Shown here: one piece after another, positions 44,990 through 60,667 of the stretch | How positions within the stretch are numbered: the stretch's first letter is position 1 | Layout of the letters: every line of letters starts with the position of its first letter | NCBI GenBank assembly: GCA_907165065.1 | Contig: OU015542.1 | Location: forward strand, 1,329,001-1,393,000 | DNA: 64,000 nt | Direction: 5' to 3' | Source: Caprimulgus europaeus | Lineage: Eukaryota; Chordata; Aves; Caprimulgiformes; Caprimulgidae | Position numbers and translations under genes: made by a program | Notes under the pieces: generated by a model | The model's database searches: none | Told to the model about the DNA's origin: nothing | Seen by the model: only the letters and a program-made list of their open reading frames with translations

Positions 44990-46000
44990 AGGGGAGATTG
45001 GGGGGGTGGGGGAGGATGTGGGCTATGGGGGCGGATGTGGGCTATGGGGGCATTGAGGGTATGGCGGGTGTAGGGGATATGGGGGGTATGGGGGTCTATG
45101 GGCGTATGGGAGGGACTTGGGGGGTGTAGTGGGTATAGGGGGCTATGGGGGTATGGGTTTGTAGGGGGCTGCAGAGGGTATGGGGGACTATGGGGGCGTG
45201 GGGGGCATAGGAGGTATGGAGGGGTATAGGGACACAGGGGATGGCAGGAACTGGGGGGGATATAGGGGGCGTGGGGTCTATGGAAGCACAAGGGGACTTG
45301 GGGAGTATTGGGACAAGTGGGGAGTGTGGGAGGGTATGAGGGGCATAGGGGCTATGGGGAGATTTGGGAGGTACAGGGGGGATTGGAGGGTGTAGGGGCT
45401 GTGGGGGGGATAGGGGCTATGGGAGGGCAGGGGAACATGGGGGCTGTGGGAAAAGTGGGGGCTATAGGGACCCAGAGATACTTGGGGGGCACGGGAGGAT
45501 TGGGGGGGGTAGGGGGTGTGTGGGGGATAGGGGCTATGGGGGGCAGAGGGGGACAGGGGAGTATGGAAGGCACAGGGAGTATGGGAGGGCAGGAGGGTGT
45601 GTGGGGTACAGGGGGGATTGGGGAAGATTAGAGGCCTGGAGGCGTGGGAGGCATATGGGGTATGGGGGGCCAGGGGGGTATGGGGGGCTATGGAGGTGTG
45701 GGGGGACTTGGGGGAGTATAGGGGGAATTGAGGGGTATGGGGAGTGTGGGAGGGCATGGGGGCTATGAGGGGCACAGGGGGAATTGGGGGATACAGGGGG
45801 TATGGGGGAGGTATGGGGGCATAGGGTGCATGGGGGGCATGGGGATATAGGGGGTATAGGGGCTATGTGGGACAGGGGCGGTATGGGGGGTAAGGGGGCA
45901 GGGGGGATCTGGGGGGACATGGGGACCCTATAGAGGTACAGGGGGACATGTATAGAGGGGTGTGGGGGTATGGGGTGTGGGGGGCCATAGGGCAGGGGTG
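44990..46000. repeat. About 1 kb G-rich GGGGCTATGGGG minisatellite
   Basis: Plus strand is dominated by irregular 12-30 bp units such as GGGGGCTATGGGGG, GTATGGGGGGCATAGGGG and GGGACTTGGGGG. C is scarce on this strand. Multiple G-runs of 4-8 in close succession meet the pattern for G-quadruplexes. It lies between the divergent SEC14L2 and RNF215 genes. Confidence 0.92.
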
Positions 46001-46369
46001 GGAAATGGTGACATGGGGGCAGGGAGAGGGGACAGGGGTGGGAAGGAGGATTGAAAGTGGGGCAGAGGCAGAGGACAGGGGTTGGGACAGGGCCAGAGGT
46101 GGGGAGAGGGCAATGGCTCAGGCACAGGAGGACAGGGGCAGGGTGCCAGGGAGAGGGGACAGTGACAGGGGACAGGACAGAGGCACCGGGGACACCGGTT
46201 TCACCCTCCCGCTGCTGACTCATGTACAGTGGCCCTCAGTCCCCAGGGAGAGGGGACATCCCCAGGAGGGGACGCCAGGGTGGGTCCTGGCCAGGAGAAG
46301 GGGTCCCTGCAGACTAGCTCTGACCAGGGGAAGGTTCCCCTCACTGTTCCCTCCCAGGAGTGCTGTGTG

Positions 46370-46830
46370 TGTCCCATGGGCTGTGTGTGACACACAGAGA
46401 CACGGATGTCCCAGGGAGCCACATGTGTCCCATGGAGCCATTTGTGTCCCATGGCCGTGTGAATGTCCCATGGAACCGTCCACATCCCTTGGAGCCACGG
46501 ATGTCCCAGGGAGCTGTGCATGTCCCTTGAAGCCATGGATGTCCTATGGAGCTGTCCACATGCCAAGAAGCTCCCTGTGTCCCTTGGAGCCATGGATGTC
46601 TCATGAAGTCATATATGTCCCACACAGCCATGTGTGTCCCATGGCCCTATGGATGTCCCATGGAGGCATCCATGTCCCATGGAGTTGTGCATGTCCCATG
46701 GGCCTGTGGAGCCATGGATGTCCCATGGAGCCGTGGATGTCCTGTGGAGCCATGGATGTCCCATGGATCCATCCATATCCTGTGAACCTCCGGTGTCCCA
46801 CAGAGCCATTCACATCCCACGTGTCCCACA
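46370..46830. repeat. CCATGGATGTCCCATGGAGC minisatellite
   Basis: About 15-18 imperfect units of TGTCCCATGGAGCCATGGA (18-30 bp), rich in CCATGG palindromes. Frames on both strands show the repeating Met/Ser/His/Gly pattern of a translated repeat, so they are not annotated as genes. Confidence 0.9.
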
Positions 46831-47589
46831 ATGCAGGTCCCACAGATGTGTCCCCTCGGTGGGGCAGCGCTCACAGCACCAGCCCCCCACGCTCCCATTT
46901 TGGGGTCCTCCATGGAAGCCACGCAGGGTTCCAGGTGGCCCCAGAGCCGGACGGGATTCCAGGCGGGTGACTGCACAGCCGATCCCAGGGCACTCAGGAC
47001 GTTCTGCCGTGCGGTTAAACCGGCTCCGGTTGCCGGCCGTGGGTGGAGGGGCCCTGCCCACCCTGAGATTAAATCTCCAACAGTTGCAACATGGCTAGGG
47101 ACACTGGGGACACATCCAGACTCATCCCATGGCAGCCGTGGGAGCCAGGATGTCACAACACCGAGTCCCCAACCCCGGTGTTACCTCTGCCAAAGCCGGT
47201 CAGTGCCCGGCTGGCACGGCGGCTAATCCTGCTGGCAATCCGGCCAGCGGCACAAGCGCCAGGCACACGGGGCCACGAGTGGGGCCGAGACGGTGGCATT
47301 GACGGGGCTGCCTGGCACCTGCTGGGACGGGGACAGTCAGGGGACGTTGGGGCAGCTGGTTTTTGGGTACTCGGGGGTGGGCGTGTGCCTGTGTCACCCA
47401 GCATGTGCCCACGCGTGGGCCGTGGCTGTGGGGGGTGCGGGTGGGGGTGCCTGTGTGTGCTGGGACACGCGTGTGACCTGTGCACCTGTGGCTGTGTCTC
47501 CGTGTGCATATGTGTCCCTGTGTCCCCGTGGTAACCCCATCTGTCCCTGCCCCCACGGGGAAGCGGGGCCATTGGGGCTGTGGGGAGTC

Positions 47590-48270
47590 ATGTCCTCCAT
47601 GCCAGTCCCTGTTGCTGTCCCTGTGCCATTCCCTGTCCCAGTGCCAGTCCCTGTCCCTGTCCCTGTGCCTGTGCCTGTGCCAGTCCCTTTCTCGGTCCCA
47701 GTGTGCGGTCCCTGTCCCAGTGCCCCACCGTGTCCCACGCTGTCTCCTGGTCCCGGTTCCTGTCCTGGCCCCTGGTCCCGGTGCCCATCCCTGTACTCGT
47801 CTCTGTCCCTGTCCCTCTCTCTTTCCCTCTCCCTCTCCCAATCTCTTGGTGCTGCTACTGGTGTCCCTGTCCCACTGCCTGTCCCTACCTCAGTGCTGGT
47901 CCCTGTCCCTGTCCCAGTGTCAGTCCCAGTGCCTGTGTCAGGGCTGGTCCCTGTCCCAGTCCTGGTCTCTGTCCCTCTCCTGGTGCCGTTGTCTGTCTCC
48001 ATCCTCATCCTGGTCTCATCCCGATCTTGTCCCTGTCCCTGTCCCTGTCCTGGTCCCAGTCCCAGTGCCTGTCCCCATCCCAGTCCCAGTACTGCTCCCC
48101 ATCCCTCTCCCCATCTCCATCCCTGGTCCATCCCGGTCCCGGTCCCAGTCCCTGTCCCCATCCCTGTTCCTATCCCGGTCCTGGTTCCCATTCCTGTCCC
48201 TCTCCCGGTGCCAGTGCCTGTCCCTGTCCCGTCCCTGTCCCCATCCCTCTCCCGGTGCCTGTCCCGACCC
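47590..48270. repeat. CCCTGTCCCAGTCCCTGT repeat upstream of RNF215
   Basis: C/T-rich degenerate 6-bp-based array (CCCTGT, CCCAGT, CCCATC, CCGGTC) reaching to about 140 bp before the RNF215 start codon. It gives long Pro/Ser/Val frames in all registers. Confidence 0.9.
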
Positions 48271-48407
48271 CACCCCGCCCCATCGCGATCCCATCTCGCG
48301 CCCTCGCGCGCCCCTTGGCGTCAGTCGGTGGCTCGGGCGAGTCCTCCACGACGGCAGGGGGCGCTGCGGCGTAGTGAGGAGCGGGGTGGGGCGGGCGGAG
48401 CGCGACG

Positions 48408-52800
<4,393 letters not shown>

Positions 52801-53514
52801 CTGGCCCGACGGAGGCACTCCAGGCACAGACCCATCACCGCTCCGGGGAGAGGGAGGGGGGCAGGGGGTGATCAGCAAGCGGCGCTCACTGCTGGAGCGG
52901 GATCGGTGCGGCTGTGCCCGTCACAGCGCACAGCACTTTGGAGAGAGAAGGATCTCAGGGCTGTCCTTGCTGGGCATGGGACGGCTGGGGGGGTCCTGAC
53001 AGCCAGTGCCACGGGGCTAGGGGAATGGGTGCTGGGTAAAAGAGCTGTGGGGGCACCCATGGGTGTAACAGGGTGGGGGCACAGAGGCTGGAGGCAGGGA
53101 GAGCCCTGGCCAGCACCCTCTCCCTGCGGGTAGTCATTTTCCTAAGAGTTTTGGTTTGTTTTTTTTTATTTGCTGGTGGCCACAGCAGGGTGGGCAGAGA
53201 CCAGCTCGGAGCTGTGTCACACCCAAGCCAGGCGGGGTGGCCTGGCTGTGGCGTGACCCCTCTGCCAGAGCCACCAGCTGGGGACAGAGCTGGCCAGGCT
53301 GCTGGGCAACCCACGGCACCGGGGGGGCTGACCATGTTATTTATAGTGACTCAGTGGGAGGGATGGCACGAGTCAGCTGCAGGGACTGAGCTCGGAGCTT
53401 GTGTGACCGGACACGGCTGTGCCGCGGTGGCCGGGGACTCGTTGGAGCCCTGAGCAGTTCCCGTTCCAGGCAGCGGCTGGAGACTGCTGGGCTGCGGCAT
53501 CGCACACGTCTGTC

Positions 53515-53520
53515 CATTAA
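53515..53520 (+). terminator. Candidate RNF215 poly(A) signal
   Basis: ATTAAA in GTCCATTAAACACAG, about 0.7 kb past the RNF215 stop. Weak evidence: non-canonical hexamer only. Confidence 0.35.
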
Positions 53521-54042
53521 ACACAGAGCAAGGAGAGGCTGTTTGTCTTGTGTTGGGGTCGCCTGGCTCCCGCCACTCTCGGAGGCTGGTGAGGTGGCTC
53601 AGGGCTTTGGGGCCAGCCTGTGCGGGTGGCTCGGTGGTCCCCGTCCCCTCTGGGTGCTCGTGGCTGCCGGCAGCACCGGGAAAGCCACTTTCGCAGGCGG
53701 CGGCTGTGCTGGCGAGCTCAGGGCGGCTCAGACTCCTCTCATCCCCAGCCCAGCTCTGCCCTTCCTCTTCCTCTTCCAAGCCTTGTGGCCACATCCCAGT
53801 GGCCTCTTGGGAGCGGTTCCTGGTGTGAGCTCGCTTGGGCTGTGCCCAGGCACTGTCGGGGTGCTGAGCTGTGCCAGGGAGTGCAGCAGCAGCTTGGCCG
53901 TGGGCCACCGAGCTCCAGCGCCCAGGAACGTCCCTGGTCCCGCTGGGCTGACTGGGCAGGGGCTGCTGCGCACCCCCAGGGAGCGTTTCCCCTGCCAAGG
54001 GCTCCTTGCCTGCCTGCGGGTCAGCCGGGGACAGCCAGCCCC

Positions 54043-54135
54043 AGCCTGGTCCCTGCAGCGAGGCTTCTCCCGGGGCTGCTGTGCGGAGGGCGAGGGGCGG
54101 GGGCCGGCGCCAGCCCAGCCCTCTGCGCCCTCACC
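54043..54135 (+). repeat. Direct repeat copy R1
   Basis: CCCCAGCCTGGTCCCTGCAG followed by CGAGGCTTCTCCCGGGGCTG matches 59943-60018 in the same orientation, with a shared CCAGCCCAGCCCTCTGCGC end and a longer GGGCGAGGGGCGGGGG insert in this copy. Nature unknown. Confidence 0.75.
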
Positions 54136-54399
54136 TCGGTTTGGCCACAAACCACAGCCTTGCCCAGCGGAGAGGGACAGCGGGGGAACTACGGACCCGC
54201 TGGGCCCCAGCCCTGCCGACACCAGAGTGAAGCCGCAGCAGGAGGCCGGCTGGGAGCTGAGCTGTGGGACCATCTCCCCTGGCTCCCTGCGCCCGCCACG
54301 TGCAGGCTGGATGGGCCGGGCAGCGAGAGCGGCTGTCCCGAGGGAACGCGCCTTCCTGGTTGTGCTGCTTTGGGTGCATTCACCCCTTTTGCTTGCAGC

Positions 54400-54830
54400 C
54401 CAGCACAGCCTGCTCTCTCCCCCTCCCCTCGCCCAGGGATCAGGGGAGAGAGTTGGAAAGAAAAGGGCAAGGAAACTCACGGGTTGAGATAAAAACTATT
54501 TACTAATTAAAATACAATGACAATGATAACACCAGTGATAACAGAACATACAAATGAGTGCTGCACAGTGCTCACCGCCCGCTGACCGATACCCAGCAAC
54601 GATCCCGGAGCCCAGACAGCCCCAGACCCAAACCCCGGGGGAGCCAGAGCCCGAGCGATCCCCGAGAGAATCCCCCCGTCCTCCGGCCAGCCCTGGCTCA
54701 TGTCCTGACACGCCCTGGCACCACCTGGAACATCTCCCTGGCACATCCCAGTGCCAGTTTGGGGCCTGCTCTTCACTGCCCTCCCCCCTCCCAGGCCTAA
54801 TGCAGCTGTGACCCAGCCAGACACGGTGGC
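54400..54830 (-). mobile_element. Retroviral LTR (3' LTR of the degenerate provirus)
   Basis: Same family as the solo LTR at 11940-12402 but on the minus strand. In minus sense it carries CTCGGGCTCTGGCTC, TCCGGGATCGTT, CACTCATTTGTATG, TTTTAATTAGTAAATAG and TTTTTATCTCAACCCGTGAG, in the same order as the other copy. The very 3' end after the AACTCTCTCCCC block is not recognisable, so it seems truncated. It directly follows the integrase remnant, with no env between. Confidence 0.75.
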
Positions 54831-54834
54831 CTTG

Positions 54835-57800
54835 AGCTCCAGCAGCAGCCGATGACGTTGGTGCTTTTATCAGCGTTCTTCTCATAACGATGAGTGTGTG
54901 CAAAGATGAGAAGACTTTCCCCAAAACTATTACGTATTCTTTTCCATTTTGCTGCCTTATTATTTCATGACTTGGTTCATGTGAGAGAGTTTGAGATGGT
55001 TTCCCATCCAAGATCTCACATGGACTCACTTTCACTTTAGATTTTGGAGTTATTCTGGCTCTCAGCAAGGCCAGTAGGAGAGTCTTGGGCCATTTCAATT
55101 GAGTTTCTTGACAAATGTTAGCCTGCCTTTTGAGAGTTTTCTTTCTGCTTGTTCACATCACTGTGGCCTCCAAGGGGTATGTAAACCCTATTTTTACTAC
55201 TCAAAAGTGAATTTATTTTGCAACAAAATGAGAACCTTTATTGAGAGATATTCCAGACTTTGGGATGACTTCCTTTAATAGTCCTTTAACCACCTCTGGA
55301 GTCTGATTGGTGCCATATGGGAAGGCCTCTGGCCACCCTGAAAAAGTGCCTCCTCATGCTAACAGCTTCTGATACCCATTTTGCCTGGGAACTTCTGGAA
55401 AATCCATTTCCTGACCATCTCCTGAGGGGTTCCCTTTATTTTTCCAGGTCTTTTTATTTTTTTTTTTGCCTAGGACAACTTTGTGACTGATTCTTCTGGC
55501 AGAGTCCCCATTTATTCAGTGTGCTTCGAGTTATTCCTGCTGTTCCTGTGCCTCTGGCGTAATTCTTGGGGTTTGCTCTGGATGCTCCATTCCCCACGGT
55601 GTTTCCTGAGGAGATTTTTCCATTTTCCAACGCTCCCCGTTTGTTCTAAAGCAGGGGTCACTTCATGAGGAACCTGCACAATTAATTTACACACCCAAGT
55701 CAGCTTTCAAGCCTCCTGTATGAGCATCACTGTAGCAGCTCCCGCTCACAAACCAAAGGCCATCCTGGACCTACCTGGTCCAGTTGTTGAGAGAAATATC
55801 CCGGGTCTGTTCCAGGACCCAGCCCTCTGCGCTGATCCTCCCAGCGCCCCGTGTTGTCTCCTGTGCAGCCACAGTTCCAGTGGCTCTGCCCAGCTCAGCA
55901 GTCCAAGCGCAGGAGCTGTCACCGAGGTGTGTTCCATCTGGGCGAGAGGCCTTGGACGCTCTGGAGTCCCCTCAAGGATGTTCCCGGCTCCTTCCACAGC
56001 TCCACACAGGGGTTTGGCCAATGGTCCCACATGGATGCTCCAGCACCTGACAAACGGCTTGTTCTGCTCCGCTCCCAGACTCCTTTCTCGTTGGGTGGCA
56101 GTGACTCCTGCACAGGTGACAGCAGCTTGTGTTACTGGAGCCTTTTTTCCTAAACTCCCGGTGCCCCTCCCCTCCCAAGAAGTTCAGCAGCTCCACTGCC
56201 GCTTGCACGCGGTCCTCCCTGTCCTCAGACCCCAGCAATACATCCGCTACACGTTGGAACAAAGCTCCAGTCACTTTCTCTTTCTGCCCACTTTCCACTT
56301 CTTTGGCAAGTTGATTGCCAGAGGGGGTTTGATGTCTGTTCTGATTGGCATTCCCTTGAGAGTCCAGCCCTTGGACAAGTGTCTGTGAACGGTTCAAGCC
56401 CTTTTCTAGCTCCCAGTTTGCCAGGGTACTGTTTTCATCTTACCAGTCGTGCTCCAGGTTTCAATCCAGTTTTTACCAGCCCTGGTGCTTCTGACCGCCC
56501 GGGTAGCCCAGGTGCCCAGAGCCGCGGGTTTACGGGATCCCAAACTTCCTCTGCAATCTCAGGTGTCGCTTCTTTCCCTGTCTGAAAAGAAAAACTTGCG
56601 CTCCCAGCGCTTTCTCGTCAGAAATGTGCACGCGACTGTGGCCGTTCTCAGCGGTGATTTGCACATTCAGTTTATTTGGCAGATGGCACAGGGCAATCCG
56701 GCAGACACAAACATTGCTGTGTAAAAAACCACGTGAGCCAAATCCACACTTTGCTGCACAAAAGGCCTGGTTTCCCTTCCCCCGTGGCACCAACAACTGT
56801 TAAACTTTGATCACTACACTTGGGCTTACTGACAAGGATCCAGACCAGAGCGAGCCGCCCCGGTACGCACCAGAGATTCTGCTTTGTCATTCCCCAACCT
56901 TCCTGTGAGCCAGGGCTCTACTGGGGACAGTGCTGAGTGTGTCCCCGGGCCCCGTCAGTCTGAGCCCTGTCCCCGACAGAGTCAGGCACTCGGCCTCTGG
57001 AATTCTCCTTCCCTCTGGACGGGGCTTGTCCAGGACCCTGTCTGTATCTTTTATTTTGAGGGCGTTCCCTTTTCCAGTGCCCTGGCTGCTTGCACATGGC
57101 ACACTGATCCTTTCCAAGAGGCTGTCTGGAGCCTCTTCCCTTTTCCAATTCCCCATCTCCCCCCCCCCCACTTCTTTTGCTATAGCAGCAGCTCTCAAGT
57201 GAGCTGACCTCATTTGTTCCTTAACACGGCTTTCCTTGTCTTCTTCTTCTTCTTCTTCTTCTTCTTCTTCTTCTTCTTCTTCTTCTTCTTCTTCTTCTTC
57301 TTCTTCTTCTTCTTCTTCTTCTTCCCTATTATTATAAACCTCACAATCAGACTGTCAGTTTCACTCCTCTACGCTCTTTCTCCATTTTCCTCCCAACTTT
57401 CAGCCCTTCTCTTTGCAATTGGCCTCCTCCATCCTCTATTACCAGAAGCTCTTTCTCTGTCTCGTTCCCCATTTCCAGCCTCTCCACCCTCTCCTGAACT
57501 CATAGCACAGCCGACAGCAGAGCCCCTTCCTCCCCCCCATCCCCTGGATCCGTCAGTACCACCTGCCCAACCATCATCGTTTCAGTCACAGCTTTCCTGT
57601 GCTCCATGTCCATCCTCAGAACATCAGTGTCCTCAGTAATCAATCCACAATCCTTCCAGCTCCTGGAATTCTTCTGCAAAGAATAAATCAACACACGGTG
57701 TCTCATCCCGTTTTCCTTTCTGCCAACAAAACAACATTAATTGGAACAGAATATTCTACTTTCAGGTCCTGTTTTTAGGCCACTTTTCCTGATCATCAGG

Positions 57801-57950
57801 AATTTCTGTTGGCCACCAGTGATTCCAATACTCTTATGAGCTGGTTCCCAGTAAGAAGATCTCCCCTGATCTCTGCCCAGTATTTCAATCTACATCCCAG
57901 AGGAGATTTTTTCAAAATGCCCCCTTCCACCAAAGGCTTATTTCCCATTA
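54835..57950 (-). pseudogene. Degenerate gammaretrovirus-like gag-pro-pol remnant
   Basis: Read right to left on the minus strand: a matrix-like open stretch starts at 57948 and stops near 57796; a gag capsid/nucleocapsid part lies at 57706-57500; a nucleocapsid zinc knuckle near 57095-57060 reads Cys-x2-Cys-x4-His but has Arg where the last Cys is expected. Protease-like sequence lies around 56880-56600 in two frames. Reverse-transcriptase pieces lie at about 56560-56150, with the catalytic core missing. An RNase-H-adjacent piece is near 55900-55740. The integrase C-terminal part is about 55330-54840. Several stops, frameshifts and internal deletions break every gene, and env is absent. Identity rests on family resemblance by eye. 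Both 5' leader and 5' LTR are unclear. It is not expected to encode functional proteins. Confidence 0.8.
57241..57324. repeat. (TTC)28 microsatellite inside gag remnant
   Basis: Perfect TTC trinucleotide array of 84 bp. On the minus strand it is GAA, inserting a poly-Glu-like stretch between gag parts, so it expanded after or during decay of the provirus. Confidence 0.95.
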
Positions 57951-58830
57951 TGAAACAAAATAAAGAGCAACAGGAGGTAACAAAGTAAAAACAATCAAAC
58001 AAACAAACAAACCAACCAAAAAAACCCAAACAAAACCCCCCCAACACAAAATGCTGAGAATGGTACAAAAGGCAACACACAATGTTGGGAACTCGAACCC
58101 CTTGCGTCTGGTGAAACCGATTTCAGCCCACCCGTTAAACAACACAAAGAATGAACAAAACAGAGACAAAAACCTGACACAAATGGGGACCCCAACCCCT
58201 TATACCATAAAGATACTGGGGACTCAAACCCTTCTGGGGACTCTAACCCCTGACCACCCAGGGGTCCTGCAGACTCAGCTGGCGGGATCATTCCTTTAGG
58301 TACCTTTAGAACCCAACTCTGCCAAGATTTCACCGTGCAGGCAACCACCCTGAAAAAAAAGAAAGTCTTAAAAAGAATGCCTTTCCCTTCCCAGGGGTCC
58401 TGCTCAGAGCCCTTCGGTCCGAGGAGCGAAGGTTTGAAGAGAAAAGTTCAACTATTTTCTACCAGTAGAGCCAATACAATTGGTCTGGTAAGTGACTCAC
58501 AAACTGCACCCAATAAATGGCCTCACCCACTACGTGACCTTTTGTTTGTGTGCAGCCAAATGAGATTGTGGCACTTGTGTGTGAGTTTGTGACTGTCTCA
58601 AACACTCACTGTGCAGCATTATGGACTAAATTAGGACAAATGCCCCAAACTTGTGTGTGTACAGCTGGCTGCTGTGTTGGGGATGAGTTACTTGGAGGTC
58701 AGCTCCTTCCACGGAGGAGGGAGAATTGTCTCTCAGGGGCTGATACATCAACACATCTTCCCAGGAAAGAAGCAGGCATTTACCCTGGAGCTGATGCCCC
58801 TTCATCTGAACAATTGATCTTTTTCCTCCC
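57950..58830. other. Unassigned AT-rich stretch between provirus and SF3A1 fragment
   Basis: Contains an A-rich AAACAAACAAACAAACCAACC run (57998-58040) and repeated GGGGACTC-AAACCC/TAACCC motifs (58180-58260) that could be the proviral leader. It continues into sequence at 58380-58830 that I cannot assign. An open plus-strand frame (58550 on) runs into the SF3A1-like exon but has no recognised similarity before its acceptor. Confidence 0.4.
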
Positions 58831-58833
58831 CAG

Positions 58834-59933
58834 AAACGGTCCAGAGTTAGAAGCTCGAATTCGCCAGAATGAAATAAATAACCCCAGGTTCAATTTCTTG
58901 GATCCCAGCGATCCTTACCATGATCCCAGGCTCACGCAGCAGCAGCAGAGCGCTCAGCAGCAGCTTCCGCGGAAGGTGGGTGTGCCTTTTCCCTCGGGTC
59001 GCGGTCTCGGGTTCCCACTGGTTGTGTCACGGCCTGGCGTGGAGCAGGAGGTCTGGAAGGCCAGACAAAGGAAGGAATTATTTCTACATCTGCAAAAAAG
59101 ACAGCACTGAGGCCTGGAGCCGAGTGCCCAGGCTTTGTTTGGATGCAGACGTGCACCCCCCAGCTGCTGATCGCTCCCAGTTCTGTGTGAAACTCCAGGT
59201 TCTCTTGTCTGACTGGGTCTGTGTTAATTCTGGAGTGCAGTGACTGATGTGGTACTTACAGCAGCGACTGCTCGGACTGTCTGACTTCAGGACTCTTTCC
59301 ACAGGCAAGTCCTTTGGAATCCCTTGGGGTTCACTTTGGGCTTGTTGCATGCACTATTTTGTAGAAACATTTAATTTCTTTTTTATTTCTTTTTAATTTT
59401 TTTCCTGCCAGAAGGGTCAGCAGTGGAATGCACAGTGCTGCTGATCTTGCTCAGCTGTGCCTCTGTGCACGGCGGCTGGAGCAGGGGCACGCGCTGTGAC
59501 GGGCTTTGCACGGCCAGCAGTCCCTGCGTGTCAGTGACCATCCCGGAGGATGACAGCACAGTGCTGAGAGCTTCCAGCTGAGTTCGCTGTGGGAGCAGCG
59601 TGTGGCTGCTAGCAGGAATAAATACAGGCGTCCAGATAGATCCTGTGGCACTGACTGTGCTCATCCCTGCAGCTGCCAGGATGTCTGCACTGATGTTGCT
59701 TACCCACAGGAGCTGAGGGAAGATTGGGCTCTGCCAGGTGCTCGGGAACAATTTTGTTCTTCCATCCCTGAGCTGTCTCTGTTCTGCTCTGCAGGTGCAG
59801 GCCCAGGTGATCCAGGAGACAGTCGTGCCAAAAGAGCCGCCTCCAGAGTTTGAGTTCATTGCAGATCCTCCCTCCATCTCTGCCTTTGACTTGGCCGTGG
59901 TGAAGCTCACGGCACAGTTTGTGGCTGGGAACG
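58834..59933 (+). pseudogene. SF3A1: SF3A1-derived two-exon fragment (SURP region)
   Basis: Two exons with intact splice sites, 58834-58975 and 59795-59933, separated by an 819-bp intron. SF3A1 is the U2 snRNP SF3a 120-kDa subunit with two SURP modules. Exon one reads NGPELEARIRQNEINNPRFN and then skips about 22 codons of SURP1 in frame, going from DPYH straight to a QQQQ-rich end. Exon two reads VQAQVIQETVVPKEPPPEFE and stops at the SURP2 start (KLTAQFVAGNG), with a GTTTGT donor. No later exons follow; repeats and CCDC157 do. In mammals SF3A1 lies beyond the CCDC157 5' end, so this copy is misplaced and is best read as a partial genomic duplicate, not a processed copy. Substitutions such as Arg to Gly in the SURP2 start suggest relaxed constraint. 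Confidence 0.8.
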
Positions 59934-59942
59934 GTTTGTGAC

Positions 59943-60018
59943 CCAGCCTGGTCCCTGCAGCGAGGCTTCTCCTGGGGCTGCTGTGTGGACACGCCAGCCC
60001 AGCCCTCTGCGCTGTCAC
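59943..60018 (+). repeat. Direct repeat copy R2
   Basis: CCCAGCCTGGTCCCTGCAGC then GAGGCTTCTCCTGGGGCTGC begins about 10 bp after the SF3A1-like exon. It pairs with R1 at 54043; together they flank the LTR, provirus and SF3A1 fragment. Confidence 0.75.
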
Positions 60019-60420
60019 TGCAGCGTTGATTTGCGTTGGGCAGCAGCAGGGTGAGAGGGTTGGGGGGCTGCTCTTCCTCTCCCTCGTAGCTCAAGGGGTC
60101 TGAGCACCAGGCCCGGGGCCGGGAGCGAGGTGCAGGGTTTGGCCTTGCACGTGGGCTCTGGCAAGAGCAGGTTTGAGCGCTGGCTGCTGGGAGGTCGCTG
60201 GCGGGCCTGGCGTCCCTGTGTCCCTGTGCTGTCCCTGCTGGCTGAGCTGCTGCTCCACCTGTGGGTGGTGGGAGTGGTTAGAGAGGAGGAAGAAGAGGGA
60301 AAGTCCCCAGCCCCTTGGTGGGGGTTGGTACTCACCGTGCAGGCTGGGTGCCAGGCTCCCTTCCATGCTGTCTGCTGAGCTGAGAGCACAGCTGGGTCTG
60401 TGGGATGAGCTGGGGAAGAG

Positions 60421-60667
60421 AAGAAGAGAGGAGAGGAGAGGAGAGGAGAGAGAGGAGAGGAGAGGAGAGGAGAGGAGAGGAGAGAGAGAGGAGAGGAGAG
60501 GAGAGGAGAGAGAGGAGAGGAGAGGAGAGGAGAGGAGAGGAGAGGAGAGGAGAGGAGAGGAGAGGAGAGGAGAGGAGAGGAGAGGAGAGGAGAGGAGAGG
60601 AGAGGAGAGGAGAGGAGAGGAGAGGAGAGGAGAGAGAGGAGAGGAGAGGAGAGGAGAGGAGAGAGAA
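60421..60667. repeat. (GGAGA)n microsatellite
   Basis: About 245 bp of GGAGA pentamers with occasional GAGA shortened units. Purine-only on the plus strand. Confidence 0.97.

Noticed and set aside
44990..46830. Regularly spaced short repeats that might suggest a CRISPR-like array
   Set aside because: Units are degenerate, contiguous, without unique spacers, in a vertebrate intergenic region. They are minisatellites.
58834..59933. Processed (retroposed) SF3A1 pseudogene
   Set aside because: An intron with GT and AG borders separates the two exons at the native junction, and there is no poly(A) tail.
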